Notes: a model not told the origin generated them from the letters alone. DNA of 64,000 nucleotides from Streptomyces caeruleatus (GCF_001514235.1 NZ_KQ948924.1:124001-188000), one strand, 5' to 3'. Shown: positions 32,531-42,240, counted from the first letter of the stretch. Translations and numbers: made by a program.

Positions 32531-33436
32531 TCACGCCACCGCCGTCGGCGCCAGCTCCCGTAGCTCACGCAGCGCCGCCGCCACCGCCGGGCGCTCCCGG
32601 CAGCCCCGGCGGGTGCAGGTGAGGATCTTGCGATACGGGTCGCCCGCACAGCGCACCCGGGTGATCGGCAGGTGCGGCATCAGCTGGGCCAGCCTCGGGA
32701 CCAGGGCGACGCCGAGCCGGTGGGCGACCAGGTGGGCGGTGACGTTCCAGTCCAGCGCGTGATGGACCACGTCGGGGGTGAACCCGGCCGCTCCGCACGC
32801 CGACATCACACGCGGACGGCAGGGGCTGTCCGGCACCGGCGCGATCCAGTCCTCGTGCGCCGCCTCCGCGAGGTCGACACGCCCGCGACCGGCCAGCGGA
32901 TGATCGTCGGGGACGACGAGGTCGTACGGGTCGTCCAGCAGCGGCTGCTGGTCGAAGCGCGCGTCGCTGAGCGGCGGGTTGAGCGGGGTGACCTCCACGA
33001 CGGCCAGTTCGGCCTCCCCCTCGAAGAGCTGGTCGAAGCTCTCCGGCGCACCCGTCTCCCGGATCCGTACGGTCAGCCGCGGATGCCGGTCCCGCAGTCG
33101 TACGGCCATCGGGGCCAGCAGGACCGGCACGGACATCGGGAAGCCGCTGACGCGCAGTTGCCCGGCGGGTTCGCTGTACTCGGCGCGCAGGTCGAGCTCG
33201 GCCGCCTCCCAGCGCTCCGCGATGGCGTCGGCGTGCGCGAGCAGGCTCTCGGCGGCCGCGGTCAGGCGCACCCCGCGGCCCTGCGGTTCGAGGAGGTCGA
33301 CGCCCAGGTCGCGGGCCAGCTGGCGGATCTGCTGGGACGCGGCGGACGGGGTGAAGTGCAGGGCGCGGGCGGCCGCGGTGACCGTGCCGTAGTGCGCCAC
33401 GGCCCTCAGTACGTGCAGTCGGCGCAGATCAATCAT
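32531..33436 (-). CDS. LysR-family transcriptional regulator, 301 aa
   Basis: The N-terminal LysR helix-turn-helix is clear (LHVLRAVAHYGTVTAAARAL then FTPSAASQQIRQLARDLG), followed by a substrate-binding domain (QLRVSGFPMSVPVLLAPMA, LVVPDDHPLAGRG, LGVALVPRL). Members usually activate a divergent gene and repress their own; here the divergent neighbour is a small cysteine-bearing protein at 33566. The C-terminal part contains CTRRGC, an unusual cysteine pair for this family, so a redox-sensing role is possible but speculative. The ATG at 33436 was preferred to one three codons upstream. Confidence 0.9.
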   Translation of the reverse strand: MIDLRRLHVLRAVAHYGTVTAAARALHFTPSAASQQIRQLARDLGVDLLEPQGRGVRLTAAAESLLAHADAIAERWEAAELDLRAEYSEPAGQLRVSGFPMSVPVLLAPMAVRLRDRHPRLTVRIRETGAPESFDQLFEGEAELAVVEVTPLNPPLSDARFDQQPLLDDPYDLVVPDDHPLAGRGRVDLAEAAHEDWIAPVPDSPCRPRVMSACGAAGFTPDVVHHALDWNVTAHLVAHRLGVALVPRLAQLMPHLPITRVRCAGDPYRKILTCTRRGCRERPAVAAALRELRELAPTAVA

Positions 33437-33565
33437 GAAGGCCACGCTTCAAGGTGACGTCCGGAAAGTCAACCTGGACGTGCACGGAGGCGGACCGCAC
33501 CCTTGGTGGTGTCGCGACGGTCGAACAGCCCGACGATCACCCCCATCGACGTACTAGGAGTCGCC

Positions 33566-33796
33566 ATGACCAGCACGACCGGTACCGTCTGCCCGCACTG
33601 CGGATGGCCCGACGGCGCCGAGCCCTACCAGGTGGTGTCCCGGCACGGCACGGCGGCGGGCAGCACGGTGTGGACGCGGTGCGCCTGCGGCTCGCTCCAG
33701 GTCCGCAGCGTGGACGCCCGCGGGATGCGGGTCGTCTCGCGCAGCGGACCCACGGCCACGCCCACGGGGAGTGCGGCGAACTCGCCCTGCCGGTGA
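33566..33796 (+). CDS. Small zinc-ribbon-like protein, 76 aa
   Basis: TAGGAG lies at ideal distance before the ATG at 33566. The protein has CPHCGWPDG near residue 9 and CACGS near 39, a CX2C...CXC arrangement suggestive of a small zinc ribbon, with a Ser/Thr-rich tail. It is probably cytoplasmic. The function is unknown. It is divergent from the LysR gene (129 bp gap) and may be its target. Confidence 0.6.
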   Translation: MTSTTGTVCPHCGWPDGAEPYQVVSRHGTAAGSTVWTRCACGSLQVRSVDARGMRVVSRSGPTATPTGSAANSPCR

Positions 33797-33822
33797 GCAC
33801 GACCGCGCCGCGCACCGTGCGG

Positions 33823-34704
33823 TCAGTCGAGCCCGGCCAGCCGTCGCACGGCCGGGGCGGCGAAGTTCTCGATGAACGCCGCCGGTTCGCCCGTGCGCGG
33901 GCCGAGGATCACGGTGTCGATACCGAGCCCGGTGTAGCCCGCGACGTCCCGCGTGAAGGCGTCGAGGTCGCCCGCGCCGACCGCCTCGCCCGTGTACACG
34001 ACCGTCCTGCGGATCTCGTCGTAGTCGCGCCCCTCGGTCTCGCAGTGGCCGCGCAGGACGTCGAGCTTGTGGCGGACCTCGTCCGGCGAGGTGGCGAACA
34101 GGTTGCAGGCGTCGGCGTACCGCGCGACCAGCCGCAGCGTCTTCTTCTCCCCGCCCCCGCCGATCATGATCTCGGGGTGCGGGGCACTGATCGGCGCCGG
34201 CACGCACAGGGTTTCGGCCAGCCGGTGGTGCTTGCCCTCGAAGGGGCCGTTCGCCTTCGGGTCCCACATCTGGAGGCAGATCCGCAGGGTCTCCTCCAGC
34301 CGCTCGAACCGCTCGGCGACCGACGGGAAGGGCACACCGAGGCCCTCGTGCTCCCGCCCGTACCAGGCCGCGCCGATCCCGAGGGTGGCCCGGCCGCCGG
34401 AGAGCACGTCGAGTGACGTGGCGATCTTCGCGAGCAGGCCAGGGTGGCGGTAGGTCACTCCGGTGACCAGGGCGCCGAGGCGGACCGTGGAGGTGTGGGC
34501 GGCGAGGTAGCCGAGGGTCGTGTAGGCCTCCAGCATGGGGTCCTCGGCGCGGTCGTTGAACTCCATCTGGAAGTAGTGGTCCATCACGGACAGCCAACTC
34601 ACCCCGGCCGCCTCGGCCGCGGCACCCGCGGCAGCGAGTTCGGCCCCGAGCGCGGGGCCGCCTCCGGGGTGGTCGAACCGGTTGATGTGCACGCCGACCC
34701 GCAT
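33823..34704 (-). CDS. LLM-class F420-dependent oxidoreductase, 293 aa
   Basis: The luciferase-like monooxygenase fold is recognised by VMDHYFQME near residue 40, LGALVTGVTYRHPGLLAK near 77, LDVLSGGRATLGIGAAWYGREHEGLG (split) near 98-123, and PEIMIGGGGEKKTLRL near 177. The GIGAAW and GGGGEKK motifs are typical of F420-dependent members in actinobacteria rather than FMN luciferases. It would transfer hydride from reduced F420 to an unknown substrate. It stands alone, convergent with the zinc-ribbon gene. Confidence 0.85.
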   Translation of the reverse strand: MRVGVHINRFDHPGGGPALGAELAAAGAAAEAAGVSWLSVMDHYFQMEFNDRAEDPMLEAYTTLGYLAAHTSTVRLGALVTGVTYRHPGLLAKIATSLDVLSGGRATLGIGAAWYGREHEGLGVPFPSVAERFERLEETLRICLQMWDPKANGPFEGKHHRLAETLCVPAPISAPHPEIMIGGGGEKKTLRLVARYADACNLFATSPDEVRHKLDVLRGHCETEGRDYDEIRRTVVYTGEAVGAGDLDAFTRDVAGYTGLGIDTVILGPRTGEPAAFIENFAAPAVRRLAGLD

Positions 34705-34794
34705 GTCCTGTCTCCGTTCACCCGGACCTTCAGCGACCTTGACGACGCTAGATCTTCGAGCGCTCTCGAAGTCAAGGGGGCGACGGGGCGCCCG

Positions 34795-35805
34795 CTACGC
34801 CACGCCTTCGGCCTCCGCCTCCGCCTCCGCCTGCTCCTGCTCCTGCTCCTGCTTCTGCTTCTGCTCCTGCTTCTTCGAGGCGCGCAGACTCGTCAGCGTC
34901 GTGACGGCCAGGACGAGCACGATGAAGCCGAGGGAGAAGGGGATGCTGATCTCGGGGACGTGGACGCCGGACTCGTGCAGGGCGTGCAGGACGAGTTTGA
35001 CGCCGATGAAGCCGAGGATGATCGACAGGCCGTAGCTGAGGTGGACCAGCTTCTTCAGGAGGCCGCCGATGAGGAAGTAGAGCTGCCTGAGACCCATCAG
35101 GGCGAAGGCGTTGGCGGTGAAGACGATGTACGGGTCCTGGGTCAGCCCGTAGATGGCCGGGATGGAGTCGAGCGCGAACAGGACGTCCGTCGAGCCGATC
35201 GCCAGCATCACGACCAGCATCGGCGTCATGATCCGCTTGCCGTTCTCGGTGATGAACAGCTTGGTGCCGTGGTACCGGTCGGCCACGCCGAACCGCCTCT
35301 CGGCCATCTTCAGCAGCTTGTTCTCCTGGTACTCCTCCTCGTGCTCCTCCTTGCGGGCGTCCTGGATCAGCTTCCAGGCCGTCCAGATGAGGAAGGCGCC
35401 GAAGAGGTAGAACACCCAGGAGAACGCCGAGATGATCGCCGCGCCGGCCGCGATGAACCCGGCGCGCAGCACCAGCGCCACGATCACGCCGACCATGAGG
35501 ACCCGCTGCTGGTACTGCGAGGGCACCGCGAACTTCGCCATGATCAGGACGAAGACGAAGAGGTTGTCGACGCTGAGCGACTTCTCGGTGATGTAGCCGG
35601 CGAAGAACTCGCCCGTGGGCCCGCCGCCACCGTAGAAGTAGAGCCCGACGCCGAAGAGACAGGCCAGCACGACCCAGACGATGGTCCACGTCCCCGCTTC
35701 CCGGAGGGAGACGTCGTGGGGTTTGCGACCGATGAAGAAGTCCACGGCGACGAGCGCGCAGAGGGCTACGACGGTCAGCAGCCAGACGGAGAGGGAGACG
35801 TTCAC
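34795..35805 (-). CDS. TerC/Alx-family membrane protein, 336 aa
   Basis: About eight hydrophobic helices, with the family motifs VDFFIGRKPHDVSLREAG near residue 20, SVDNLFVFVLIMAKFAVP near 75 and GSTDVLFALDSIPAIYGLT near 205. Members are implicated in manganese or tellurite/metal-ion export. The GTG at 35805 has AGGAG at good spacing; the longer frame upstream adds non-conserved sequence. The last ~25 residues are a low-complexity Lys/Gln/Glu/Ala tail (QEQKQKQEQEQEQ) encoded by near-perfect triplet/hexamer repeats (34807-34870), probably a slippage product. No riboswitch was recognised upstream. Confidence 0.88.
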   Translation of the reverse strand: MNVSLSVWLLTVVALCALVAVDFFIGRKPHDVSLREAGTWTIVWVVLACLFGVGLYFYGGGGPTGEFFAGYITEKSLSVDNLFVFVLIMAKFAVPSQYQQRVLMVGVIVALVLRAGFIAAGAAIISAFSWVFYLFGAFLIWTAWKLIQDARKEEHEEEYQENKLLKMAERRFGVADRYHGTKLFITENGKRIMTPMLVVMLAIGSTDVLFALDSIPAIYGLTQDPYIVFTANAFALMGLRQLYFLIGGLLKKLVHLSYGLSIILGFIGVKLVLHALHESGVHVPEISIPFSLGFIVLVLAVTTLTSLRASKKQEQKQKQEQEQEQAEAEAEAEGVA

Positions 35806-36040
35806 AGGTGCTACTCCTGGTGCAGGTGGGGCTTTGACAGCGTTGTCGCCGGTCGGTCCATTCCTCCACCCCCGGCAGGTGAACAACGGGTTATGTCCTG
35901 GCAAGCTCCAGGTCACGAACTCGCCACCCGCCGGACGGCGGGCAGGTTCCGCCGAACGGCGGCCCCCCGGCCGGGGCCGGTGCGCAGATCATGGCCGCAG
36001 AGCCGCCGGGCACGTGCGTGCCCCCGTGTGAGGAGAACCC

Positions 36041-37018
36041 ATGACCCAGGCCCCGCCGCCCCCGTTCGATCCCGAGCTCGCCGCCGCCCTGGAGCTCATC
36101 AAGGACGTGATCTCCCCCGGCCTCACGATGGACGAGATAGCCGACGTCCGGCAGGGTGCGGGAATCCAGATGCTGGCCGAGCTGGATCTGACCCTGGACG
36201 GGTTCTTCGAGGTCGAGGACCGCGCCGTGCCTGGCCCGGAGGGCGCGCCCGAGATCTCCCTGCTGATCTGCCGGCCCGCCGTCCCCGCGCAAGGGGGCCC
36301 GCGGCCCGTGATCTACCACGTGCACGGCGGCGGCATGATCATCGGCAACAACCGCGTCGGCGTCGACGCCGCCCTGGCCTGGGCGAAGGAGCTGGACGCG
36401 GTCGTGGTGTCCGTGGAGTACCGGCTCGCGCCCGAGCACCCGCACCCGGCGCCGGTCGAGGACGTGTACGTCGGCCTGGAGTGGACGGCGAAGAACGCCG
36501 CCGAGCTCGGCGCCGACCCGCAGCGCATCGTCGTCGCCGGGGCGAGCGCGGGCGGTGGGCTGTCCGCGGCGCTGGCCCTGCTGACCCGGGACCGCGGCGG
36601 CCCTCAGCTGATCGGCCAGCTGCTGATGTGCCCGATGCTGGACGACCGCAACGACAGCCCGTCCACGTACCAGATGGCGGGCCTCGGCGTCTGGGACCGC
36701 ACGGCGAACGAGACGGGCTGGACGGCGTTGCTCGGCGACCTCCGCGGCGGCCCCGACGTTCCGGCGTACGCGGCGCCGGCCCGGGCCGAGGACCTCTCGG
36801 GGCTGCCCCCGGCCTTCCTGGACGTCGGCTCCGCGGAGACGTTCCGTGACGAGGTCGTCGCCTATGCCTCCCGGATCTGGCAGGCGGGCGGGGCGGCCGA
36901 GTTGCATGTGTGGCCCGGCGGCTTCCACGGCTTCGACGGGTTCGCTCCGCAGGCGGCGCTGTCGCAGGCCTGCCGGGCGGCGCATGTGGAGTGGCTGCGG
37001 CGGTTGTTGAGCCGCTGA
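36041..37018 (+). CDS. HSL-family alpha/beta hydrolase (esterase), 325 aa
   Basis: The oxyanion motif HVHGGGMIIGN is near residue 90, the nucleophile elbow VVAGASAGGGLS near 165, and the catalytic Asp and His lie in AFLDVGSAETF and WPGGFHGFDGF near 265 and 295. This is the hormone-sensitive-lipase type, acting on short acyl or aryl esters. It has no signal peptide. GAGGAG precedes the ATG. It follows the TerC gene divergently. Confidence 0.88.
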   Translation: MTQAPPPPFDPELAAALELIKDVISPGLTMDEIADVRQGAGIQMLAELDLTLDGFFEVEDRAVPGPEGAPEISLLICRPAVPAQGGPRPVIYHVHGGGMIIGNNRVGVDAALAWAKELDAVVVSVEYRLAPEHPHPAPVEDVYVGLEWTAKNAAELGADPQRIVVAGASAGGGLSAALALLTRDRGGPQLIGQLLMCPMLDDRNDSPSTYQMAGLGVWDRTANETGWTALLGDLRGGPDVPAYAAPARAEDLSGLPPAFLDVGSAETFRDEVVAYASRIWQAGGAAELHVWPGGFHGFDGFAPQAALSQACRAAHVEWLRRLLSR

Positions 37019-37251
37019 GGGGGTGGGGCGGCTGCTCGTTGCGCCCGGTGCCGGGTGGTGTCGCGGCTGTTCACCTGCCGGGACCCGTGGTCGGGCGGGT
37101 GCGGGTCGTCGGTGGCTGGTTGCGCCCACGCGGCGGAACCGCATGTCGATGCAGCCCCGCACCCCCTGGGGTCGGCCGCCGGGCCCGGTGTTTCAGGTGC
37201 GAGTGGCACCGACGGCCCCCGTCCCTTGACCCCATACCGCACCATGGGCCT

Positions 37252-38256
37252 ATGAAAGAGCTGGCCGGACGTCTCACCGCGCTGGATCCGGATGCCGGGG
37301 CCGCCGTGCGCGTCATCGCCTACTTCGACCGGCTCGCCGAGTCCCGGGCCGGGCTGGAGGCGCTGGTGCGCGGTGCCGCCGTGCTCGCCGGGGTCCCGGC
37401 GCGGCTGGTGGACGCGGACCGGCGGGTGCAGGTGCGGGTCGAGGCCGACGGGACACGCCGGGAGAACGACCTGCCGCCCGACCCCGGCTGGCCGTACGCG
37501 GCACTGACGCCGGGCGGCGCTCCCGCGCTGTGGCTGGAGCGGGCCCGTGCGGCGGAGCCCAGCGTCGTCGACGCGGTGATCCTGGAGCGGGCCGCCGGGG
37601 CCGTACGGCTCGTCCTCGACCGGACGCGCGGGCGGGCGCCGGCCGATGATCCGGCGCTGGTCGAGACCGTCCTCGACGCCACGGCACCGGAGGCGGCACG
37701 GCTGCACGCGGCCCGTCGGCTGGGGCTCGACCCCGCCGCACCGGCCCGCGCCCTCGCCCCGCTCGACGGCCGCCCCCGCATCGCCCCCGCGCAAGGGGAC
37801 CCCGAACCGCCGGTCGGCCGGGTGGGCGTGGGCCCCGTCGTGCCCGTGCTCGACCTGCCGCACTCCTGGGAGCAGGCCCGCGTCGCACTCCGGTTCTCGG
37901 CCGAGGGCACCGCGCAGGACCCCGGCTCCGGTGTGGTGCACGCCGACGAACTGGGCGACGTCGCTCTCCTCGCCCACCTCGTCGCCCCGGGCGCCGAACC
38001 GCCGCCCGACGTGCGGGCCTTGGAGGCCGCCGCGGCCGCCACGCCGTGGCTGCTCACCACGCTGCACGCCGTCGCCACGACGGTGAGCCTGCGGGCGGCG
38101 GCGTCCGAGATCAACGTCCACCACTCCACACTCCAGGAACGGCTCGCCCACGCCGAACACCTGCTGGGCTGGCCACTGCGCACTCCACAGGGCCGGTTCA
38201 GGCTGGGTCTGGCCCTGGCTATGCGGCATCTGGTGCGGAGCCAGGGAGAGCAGTAG
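37252..38256 (+). CDS. PucR/CdaR-type helix-turn-helix regulator, 334 aa
   Basis: The C-terminal ~60 residues (LLTTLHAVATTVSLRAAASEINVHHSTLQERLAHAEHLLGW, read in parts) are a PucR-type HTH_30 domain; the preceding region is a GAF-like/GGDEF-related sensor of low conservation. Such proteins regulate purine, sugar-acid or amino-acid catabolism. The ATG at 37252 is the first in frame after TTGACC/CCATACC promoter-like sequence; no strong ribosome site is visible. The target is not evident from the flanks. Confidence 0.75.
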   Translation: MKELAGRLTALDPDAGAAVRVIAYFDRLAESRAGLEALVRGAAVLAGVPARLVDADRRVQVRVEADGTRRENDLPPDPGWPYAALTPGGAPALWLERARAAEPSVVDAVILERAAGAVRLVLDRTRGRAPADDPALVETVLDATAPEAARLHAARRLGLDPAAPARALAPLDGRPRIAPAQGDPEPPVGRVGVGPVVPVLDLPHSWEQARVALRFSAEGTAQDPGSGVVHADELGDVALLAHLVAPGAEPPPDVRALEAAAAATPWLLTTLHAVATTVSLRAAASEINVHHSTLQERLAHAEHLLGWPLRTPQGRFRLGLALAMRHLVRSQGEQ

Positions 38257-38387
38257 ACCGGAGGGCCGGCCACACGGCCACAACAAGAAGCACTACTTGC
38301 AGGCGCACCATAAACGCCATAGCCGTATATTTCGCGGATGCCCTATCCTGGATGTCCCATCTCATCGGGACGAAGGAAGCCGGCCCC

Positions 38388-38846
38388 ATGACCGCCACGG
38401 ACCCCGCACTCACCGCCCTCGCCCAGGGCTGGTGCGCGCTCTCCCTGCTGCACGGAAGGATCGAGGCGCACATCGAGCGCGCCCTTCAGACCGGACACCA
38501 CCTGAGCGTGCGCGAGTACTCCCTGCTCGACGTGCTCAGCCGCCAGCACGACGGCGAAGGCGGCCACCTCCAGATGAAACAGGTCGCCGACGCGGTCGTC
38601 CTCAGCCAGAGCGCCACCACCCGGCTCGTCACCCGCCTCGAAGACCGCGGCCTGCTCTCCCGCTACCTCTGCCCCACCGACCGCCGCGGCATCTACACCG
38701 ACGTCACCGAGGCGGGCCTCCACCTCCTGCAGGAAGCCCGCCCCACCAACGACAAAGCCCTCCGCGAAGCCCTCGACCAAGCCGCGCAGAACCCCGAACT
38801 AGCCCCGCTGGTCCGGACGGTGGAGACGCTCCGCGTGCCCGCCTGA
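38388..38846 (+). CDS. MarR-family transcriptional regulator, 152 aa
   Basis: MarR winged helix: HHLSVREYSLLDVLSRQ near residue 40, MKQVADAVVLSQSATTRLVTRLEDRGLL (split) as recognition region near 65-92, and the wing DRRGIYTDVTEAGL near 100-115. The ATG at 38388 has AAGGAAG upstream; AT-rich TATATTT and TATCCT sequences upstream (38327-38349) are possible promoter parts. It lies 84 bp before the CoA-transferase gene on the same strand and could regulate it. Confidence 0.88.
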   Translation: MTATDPALTALAQGWCALSLLHGRIEAHIERALQTGHHLSVREYSLLDVLSRQHDGEGGHLQMKQVADAVVLSQSATTRLVTRLEDRGLLSRYLCPTDRRGIYTDVTEAGLHLLQEARPTNDKALREALDQAAQNPELAPLVRTVETLRVPA

Positions 38847-38930
38847 GGTCGGCCGGGTGGAGAAATGCGCAGGTCAAGAGGGTCGGGGCGGCATTGACAG
38901 GGGTCGGGCGGGGTCGTAGAACTGGGCCCT

Positions 38931-40124
38931 ATGATCGCGTCGCAGCTTCCCCTGTCCGGCATCACGGTGGTCAGCCTCGAACAGGCCGTGGCCGCCCCCT
39001 ACGCCACCCGGCAACTCGCCGACCTGGGCGCACGCGTGATCAAGATCGAGCGGCCCGGGGACGGTGACTTCGCCCGCCGCTACGACACGACGGTGCACGG
39101 TCACTCCAGCTATTTCGTCTGGCTCAACCGGTCCAAGGAGTCCCTCACGCTGGACCTCAAGGACCCCCGGGGCCGCGAGATCCTGCACCAGCTCCTCGAC
39201 GGCGCCGACGTCTTCGTACAGAACCTGGCGCCGGGCGCGGCCGACCGGCTCGGCCTGGGCGTCGTCGCGCTCGGCGAGCGGTGGCCGCGGCTGATCCCGT
39301 GCACGATCTCCGGGTACGGCACCTCGGGGCCATGGGCCGACCGCAAGTCCTACGACCTGCTGGTGCAGTGCCAGACCGGCCTGGTGTCGCTGACCGGGAC
39401 CCCGGACGGGACCGCCCGGGTCGGCATCTCCGTCGCCGACATCGCCGCGGGGATGTACGCCTACAGCGGCATCCTCACCGCCCTGTTCACGCGCGCCACC
39501 AGGGGTACGGCCCACCCGGTGGAGGTGTCCCTGTTCGAGGCGCTGGCCGAGTGGATGGGCCAGCCCGCCAACTACACCCGCTACGGCGGCACCCAGCCCC
39601 CACGGCTGGGCAGCCAGCACCCCACGCTCGCCCCGTACGGCGCCTTCACGGCCGCCGACGGCAAGGAGGTGCTGTTCTCCATCCAGAACGAGCGCGAGTG
39701 GGCCGTCCTGTGCGCGGAGTTCCTCGGCCGGCCCGAGCTGACCGACGACCCGCGGTTCGCCACGAGTTCCGCCCGCGTCGCCCACCGCGACGAACTCAAC
39801 GCCCTCGTCGCCGAGCGCTGCGCCCGCTCCGACGCCGAGGAGATCCTCAAGGACCTGGAGTCCGTCGCCATCGCCTGCGCCGGGGTCAACGACGTCGCCG
39901 CGTTCCTGGACCATCCGGTCCTCGCCGCCCGCGACCGCTGGCACGACGTGGCCGTACCTGGTGGCGCGACGGTGCAGGCCCTGCTGCCGCCGGCCGACCT
40001 CGCCGGACTGCCCGCGCGGATGGACCCCGTACCGGCGGTGGGCGAGCACACGGACGCGATCCTCACCGAACTCGGCCGCACCGGCGAGCAGATCGAGGCC
40101 CTGCGCGCCGACGGCGTCGTCTGA
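38931..40124 (+). CDS. CaiB/BaiF-family (class III) CoA-transferase, 397 aa
   Basis: The family start GITVVSLEQAVAAPYATRQLADLGARVIKIERP (read in parts), the WLNRSKESLTLDLKDP segment, and the catalytic aspartate in RKSYDLLVQCQTGL near residue 140 are all present, as is SLFEALAEWMGQPANY near 195. These enzymes move CoA between carboxylic acids. The donor and acceptor are unknown; no acyl-CoA dehydrogenase or hydratase is adjacent. A MarR gene directly upstream is the only regulatory hint. Confidence 0.88.
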   Translation: MIASQLPLSGITVVSLEQAVAAPYATRQLADLGARVIKIERPGDGDFARRYDTTVHGHSSYFVWLNRSKESLTLDLKDPRGREILHQLLDGADVFVQNLAPGAADRLGLGVVALGERWPRLIPCTISGYGTSGPWADRKSYDLLVQCQTGLVSLTGTPDGTARVGISVADIAAGMYAYSGILTALFTRATRGTAHPVEVSLFEALAEWMGQPANYTRYGGTQPPRLGSQHPTLAPYGAFTAADGKEVLFSIQNEREWAVLCAEFLGRPELTDDPRFATSSARVAHRDELNALVAERCARSDAEEILKDLESVAIACAGVNDVAAFLDHPVLAARDRWHDVAVPGGATVQALLPPADLAGLPARMDPVPAVGEHTDAILTELGRTGEQIEALRADGVV

Positions 40125-40142
40125 CGGGCACCGCCCCGAGCC

Positions 40143-42200
40143 TCACTGCTCCTGAAGGACCTTCACATCCCACGGGCCGAGCGGTACTTCGGTGGTGTAC
40201 ACGGCGCCGGTGAGTACGTCTCGTACGGACTCCGGGACGGTGACGGTCACCGGATCCCACGACCAGTTGTGCAGGAAGCGGACCCGGTGGCCGGCACGGG
40301 ACCTGGCCGAGGTCGACGTGACGCTCGGGTGCGCGGGGGACCAGGCGTCGGCGGCCGGGGTCGCCCACCGGAGCAGGGCCTTGGCGAATGCCGGGTCCGG
40401 GACGGTGCCGACGTAGGTGATGCGGCCGGTGCCGTGGGGGTGGGTGGTGGCGGCGGGCCAGCGTCCGAAGTGCGGGTGCTCGTAGGACGCCAACGCCTCG
40501 GCGCCCCGCGGTCGCAGGCCGTCGGCCCAGTGCACCGCGCGGGCCTCGGGCGGGAGGGTGAGGCCGCTGGTGCCGGTCACGGGGAGCGGGGCGTCCAGGT
40601 TGCTGAACTCGTCGTATGTCACGCCGGCCGCCTCGGCGAGGCGTGCGGGCTGGACGTCGGTGCGGGCGCGCGCCTCGTGGTCGCCGTAGGCGGTGCGGGG
40701 GCCGAGGACCAGGTGGCCGCCCTGCTCGGCGTAGGCCTTGAGCCGGTCCAGGGTGGCGTCGTCGGCGGCGTAGTAGGCCGGGACGACGAGGACCGACGGC
40801 AGTTCGGTGTCGGGGAGTTGGCCGGGGTGGAGGATGCGGGACTGGAGGCCGGCGTCGAAGGCGCCCCGGTAGAAGGCGTCGAAGACGGTCTCGTAGGACC
40901 GGTCGTCCGGGCCGCCGTCGGGCTTGGCCAGCGGGGGCTGGGCCTGGAGTGCCCATTTGCTGGGGCCGTCGTAGAGGAACGCGACGTCGGCGTCCGGGGT
41001 GAGCGAGGCCACCAGGTCGCCGGCGGTCTCCAACTCCGCACCCAGTGCGGCGAGTTCGCGATAGACGCGGCCGGGGCGGCCGTTGTGCGGGAGGACGCCG
41101 CCCCAGTAGGTCTCGGCGCCGAAGTGCAGGGTGTGCCAGTGCCAGTACTCGATCATCGAGGCGCCGCGCGAGATGAGCGCCCAGGCGGCCTGGCGGTACT
41201 GGCCGTCGTAGGCGGGCCGGTTGTTCCACGGCCAGCTGATGGCCTGGGCGTTGGTCTCCGTGACGAGGAACGGCTCCTGGCGGGAGGAGTACATGCGGTC
41301 GGCGCTGCGGTAGAGCGCCCAGGTGCCGTTGGTCGTCCAGTCCTGCCCGGAGCGGTTCCGGTCGGGCAGGGCGAGGGCGTCCTGCATCGTGTAGTACGGG
41401 TTGCCGGCGGTGACGTCGAGGGCCTCGGTCAGCTTGTCGTCCTCGACGCCCTGGCGGTCGTAGGAGATGCAGGTGGTGACGAACTGGCCGGGGCGGGCGT
41501 ACTCGCGGACGATCTCGGCCTGCCAGGCGATGAACTCGGTGGTGAGGCGGGCCTGGAAGCGCCGCCAGGCCAGGTCGTACTGCGGCTGGACGTTGCCGTC
41601 GGGGGTCCACAGGTCGGCCCAGGTGGAGAGGCGGTGCGACCAGTAGACGAGGCCCCATTCGCGGTTGAGGGTCTCGACGTCGCCGTAGCGTTCGCGCAGG
41701 TCGTCGGTGAAGCGCTGGAAGACGCCGTGGTTGTGGAAGAGGTGCAGGCCGGGTTCGTTGTCGACCTGGAAGCCGATGACGGCCGGGTGGTCGGCGTAGC
41801 GGGCGGCGATCCTGCGGATGATCCGTTCGGCGTGGAAGCGGAACGCCGGGTGGGTGAAGTCGACCTCCTGGCGGGCGCCCCAGCCGTGGCGCAGGCCGGT
41901 GCGGTACTCCCCCGCGATCTCCGGGTACTGCCGGGCCAGCCACGGCGGCACCGCGTACGTCGGGGTGCCGAGGACGACGGAGATGCCCCGCTCGTGGGCG
42001 CCGTCCAGGACCGGCTGGAGCCAGTCGAGGTCGAAGCGGCCGTTCTCGGGCTCCCAGGTCGACCAGACGGACTCGCCGACCCGGATCACGGTGAAGCGGG
42101 CCTCGGCCATCAGGTCGAGGTCGTCCTTGAGCCGCTCGTGGGGCTGGTACTCGTGGTAGTAGGCAGCGCCGAACAGGACACGGGGCGGAAGCTCGAACAT
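40143..42200 (-). CDS. Beta-galactosidase, glycoside hydrolase family 42, 685 aa
   Basis: A TIM-barrel GH42 enzyme: GAAYYHEYQPHERLKDDLDLM at the N-terminus (read in parts), the acid/base glutamate in GFQVDNEPGLH near residue 150 and the nucleophile glutamate in FLVTETNAQAISWPWNN near 310, then a trimerisation domain with SVLVVPAYY near 440 and a small C-terminal domain. There is no signal peptide, so it acts on imported galactosides. The ATG at 42200 has GGGAG upstream. It ends an operon led by a LacI gene, but the transporter genes in between are broken, so its substrate supply must come from elsewhere or the operon is dying. Confidence 0.92.
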   Translation of the reverse strand: MFELPPRVLFGAAYYHEYQPHERLKDDLDLMAEARFTVIRVGESVWSTWEPENGRFDLDWLQPVLDGAHERGISVVLGTPTYAVPPWLARQYPEIAGEYRTGLRHGWGARQEVDFTHPAFRFHAERIIRRIAARYADHPAVIGFQVDNEPGLHLFHNHGVFQRFTDDLRERYGDVETLNREWGLVYWSHRLSTWADLWTPDGNVQPQYDLAWRRFQARLTTEFIAWQAEIVREYARPGQFVTTCISYDRQGVEDDKLTEALDVTAGNPYYTMQDALALPDRNRSGQDWTTNGTWALYRSADRMYSSRQEPFLVTETNAQAISWPWNNRPAYDGQYRQAAWALISRGASMIEYWHWHTLHFGAETYWGGVLPHNGRPGRVYRELAALGAELETAGDLVASLTPDADVAFLYDGPSKWALQAQPPLAKPDGGPDDRSYETVFDAFYRGAFDAGLQSRILHPGQLPDTELPSVLVVPAYYAADDATLDRLKAYAEQGGHLVLGPRTAYGDHEARARTDVQPARLAEAAGVTYDEFSNLDAPLPVTGTSGLTLPPEARAVHWADGLRPRGAEALASYEHPHFGRWPAATTHPHGTGRITYVGTVPDPAFAKALLRWATPAADAWSPAHPSVTSTSARSRAGHRVRFLHNWSWDPVTVTVPESVRDVLTGAVYTTEVPLGPWDVKVLQEQ

Positions 42201-42240
42201 CTTTCTCCCATACGGTGGTTGAGGTGAATCGGGGGTGGCG

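Noticed and set aside
35806..36040. Possible manganese riboswitch before the TerC gene
   Set aside because: Inverted repeats such as CCGCCGGACGGCGG are present, but no yybP-ykoY-type core could be recognised by eye.
37019..37251. Possible small gene or promoter in the gap before the PucR-like gene
   Set aside because: Short open readings have no ribosome site or typical codon pattern; the TTGACC-like element has no matching -10 box.
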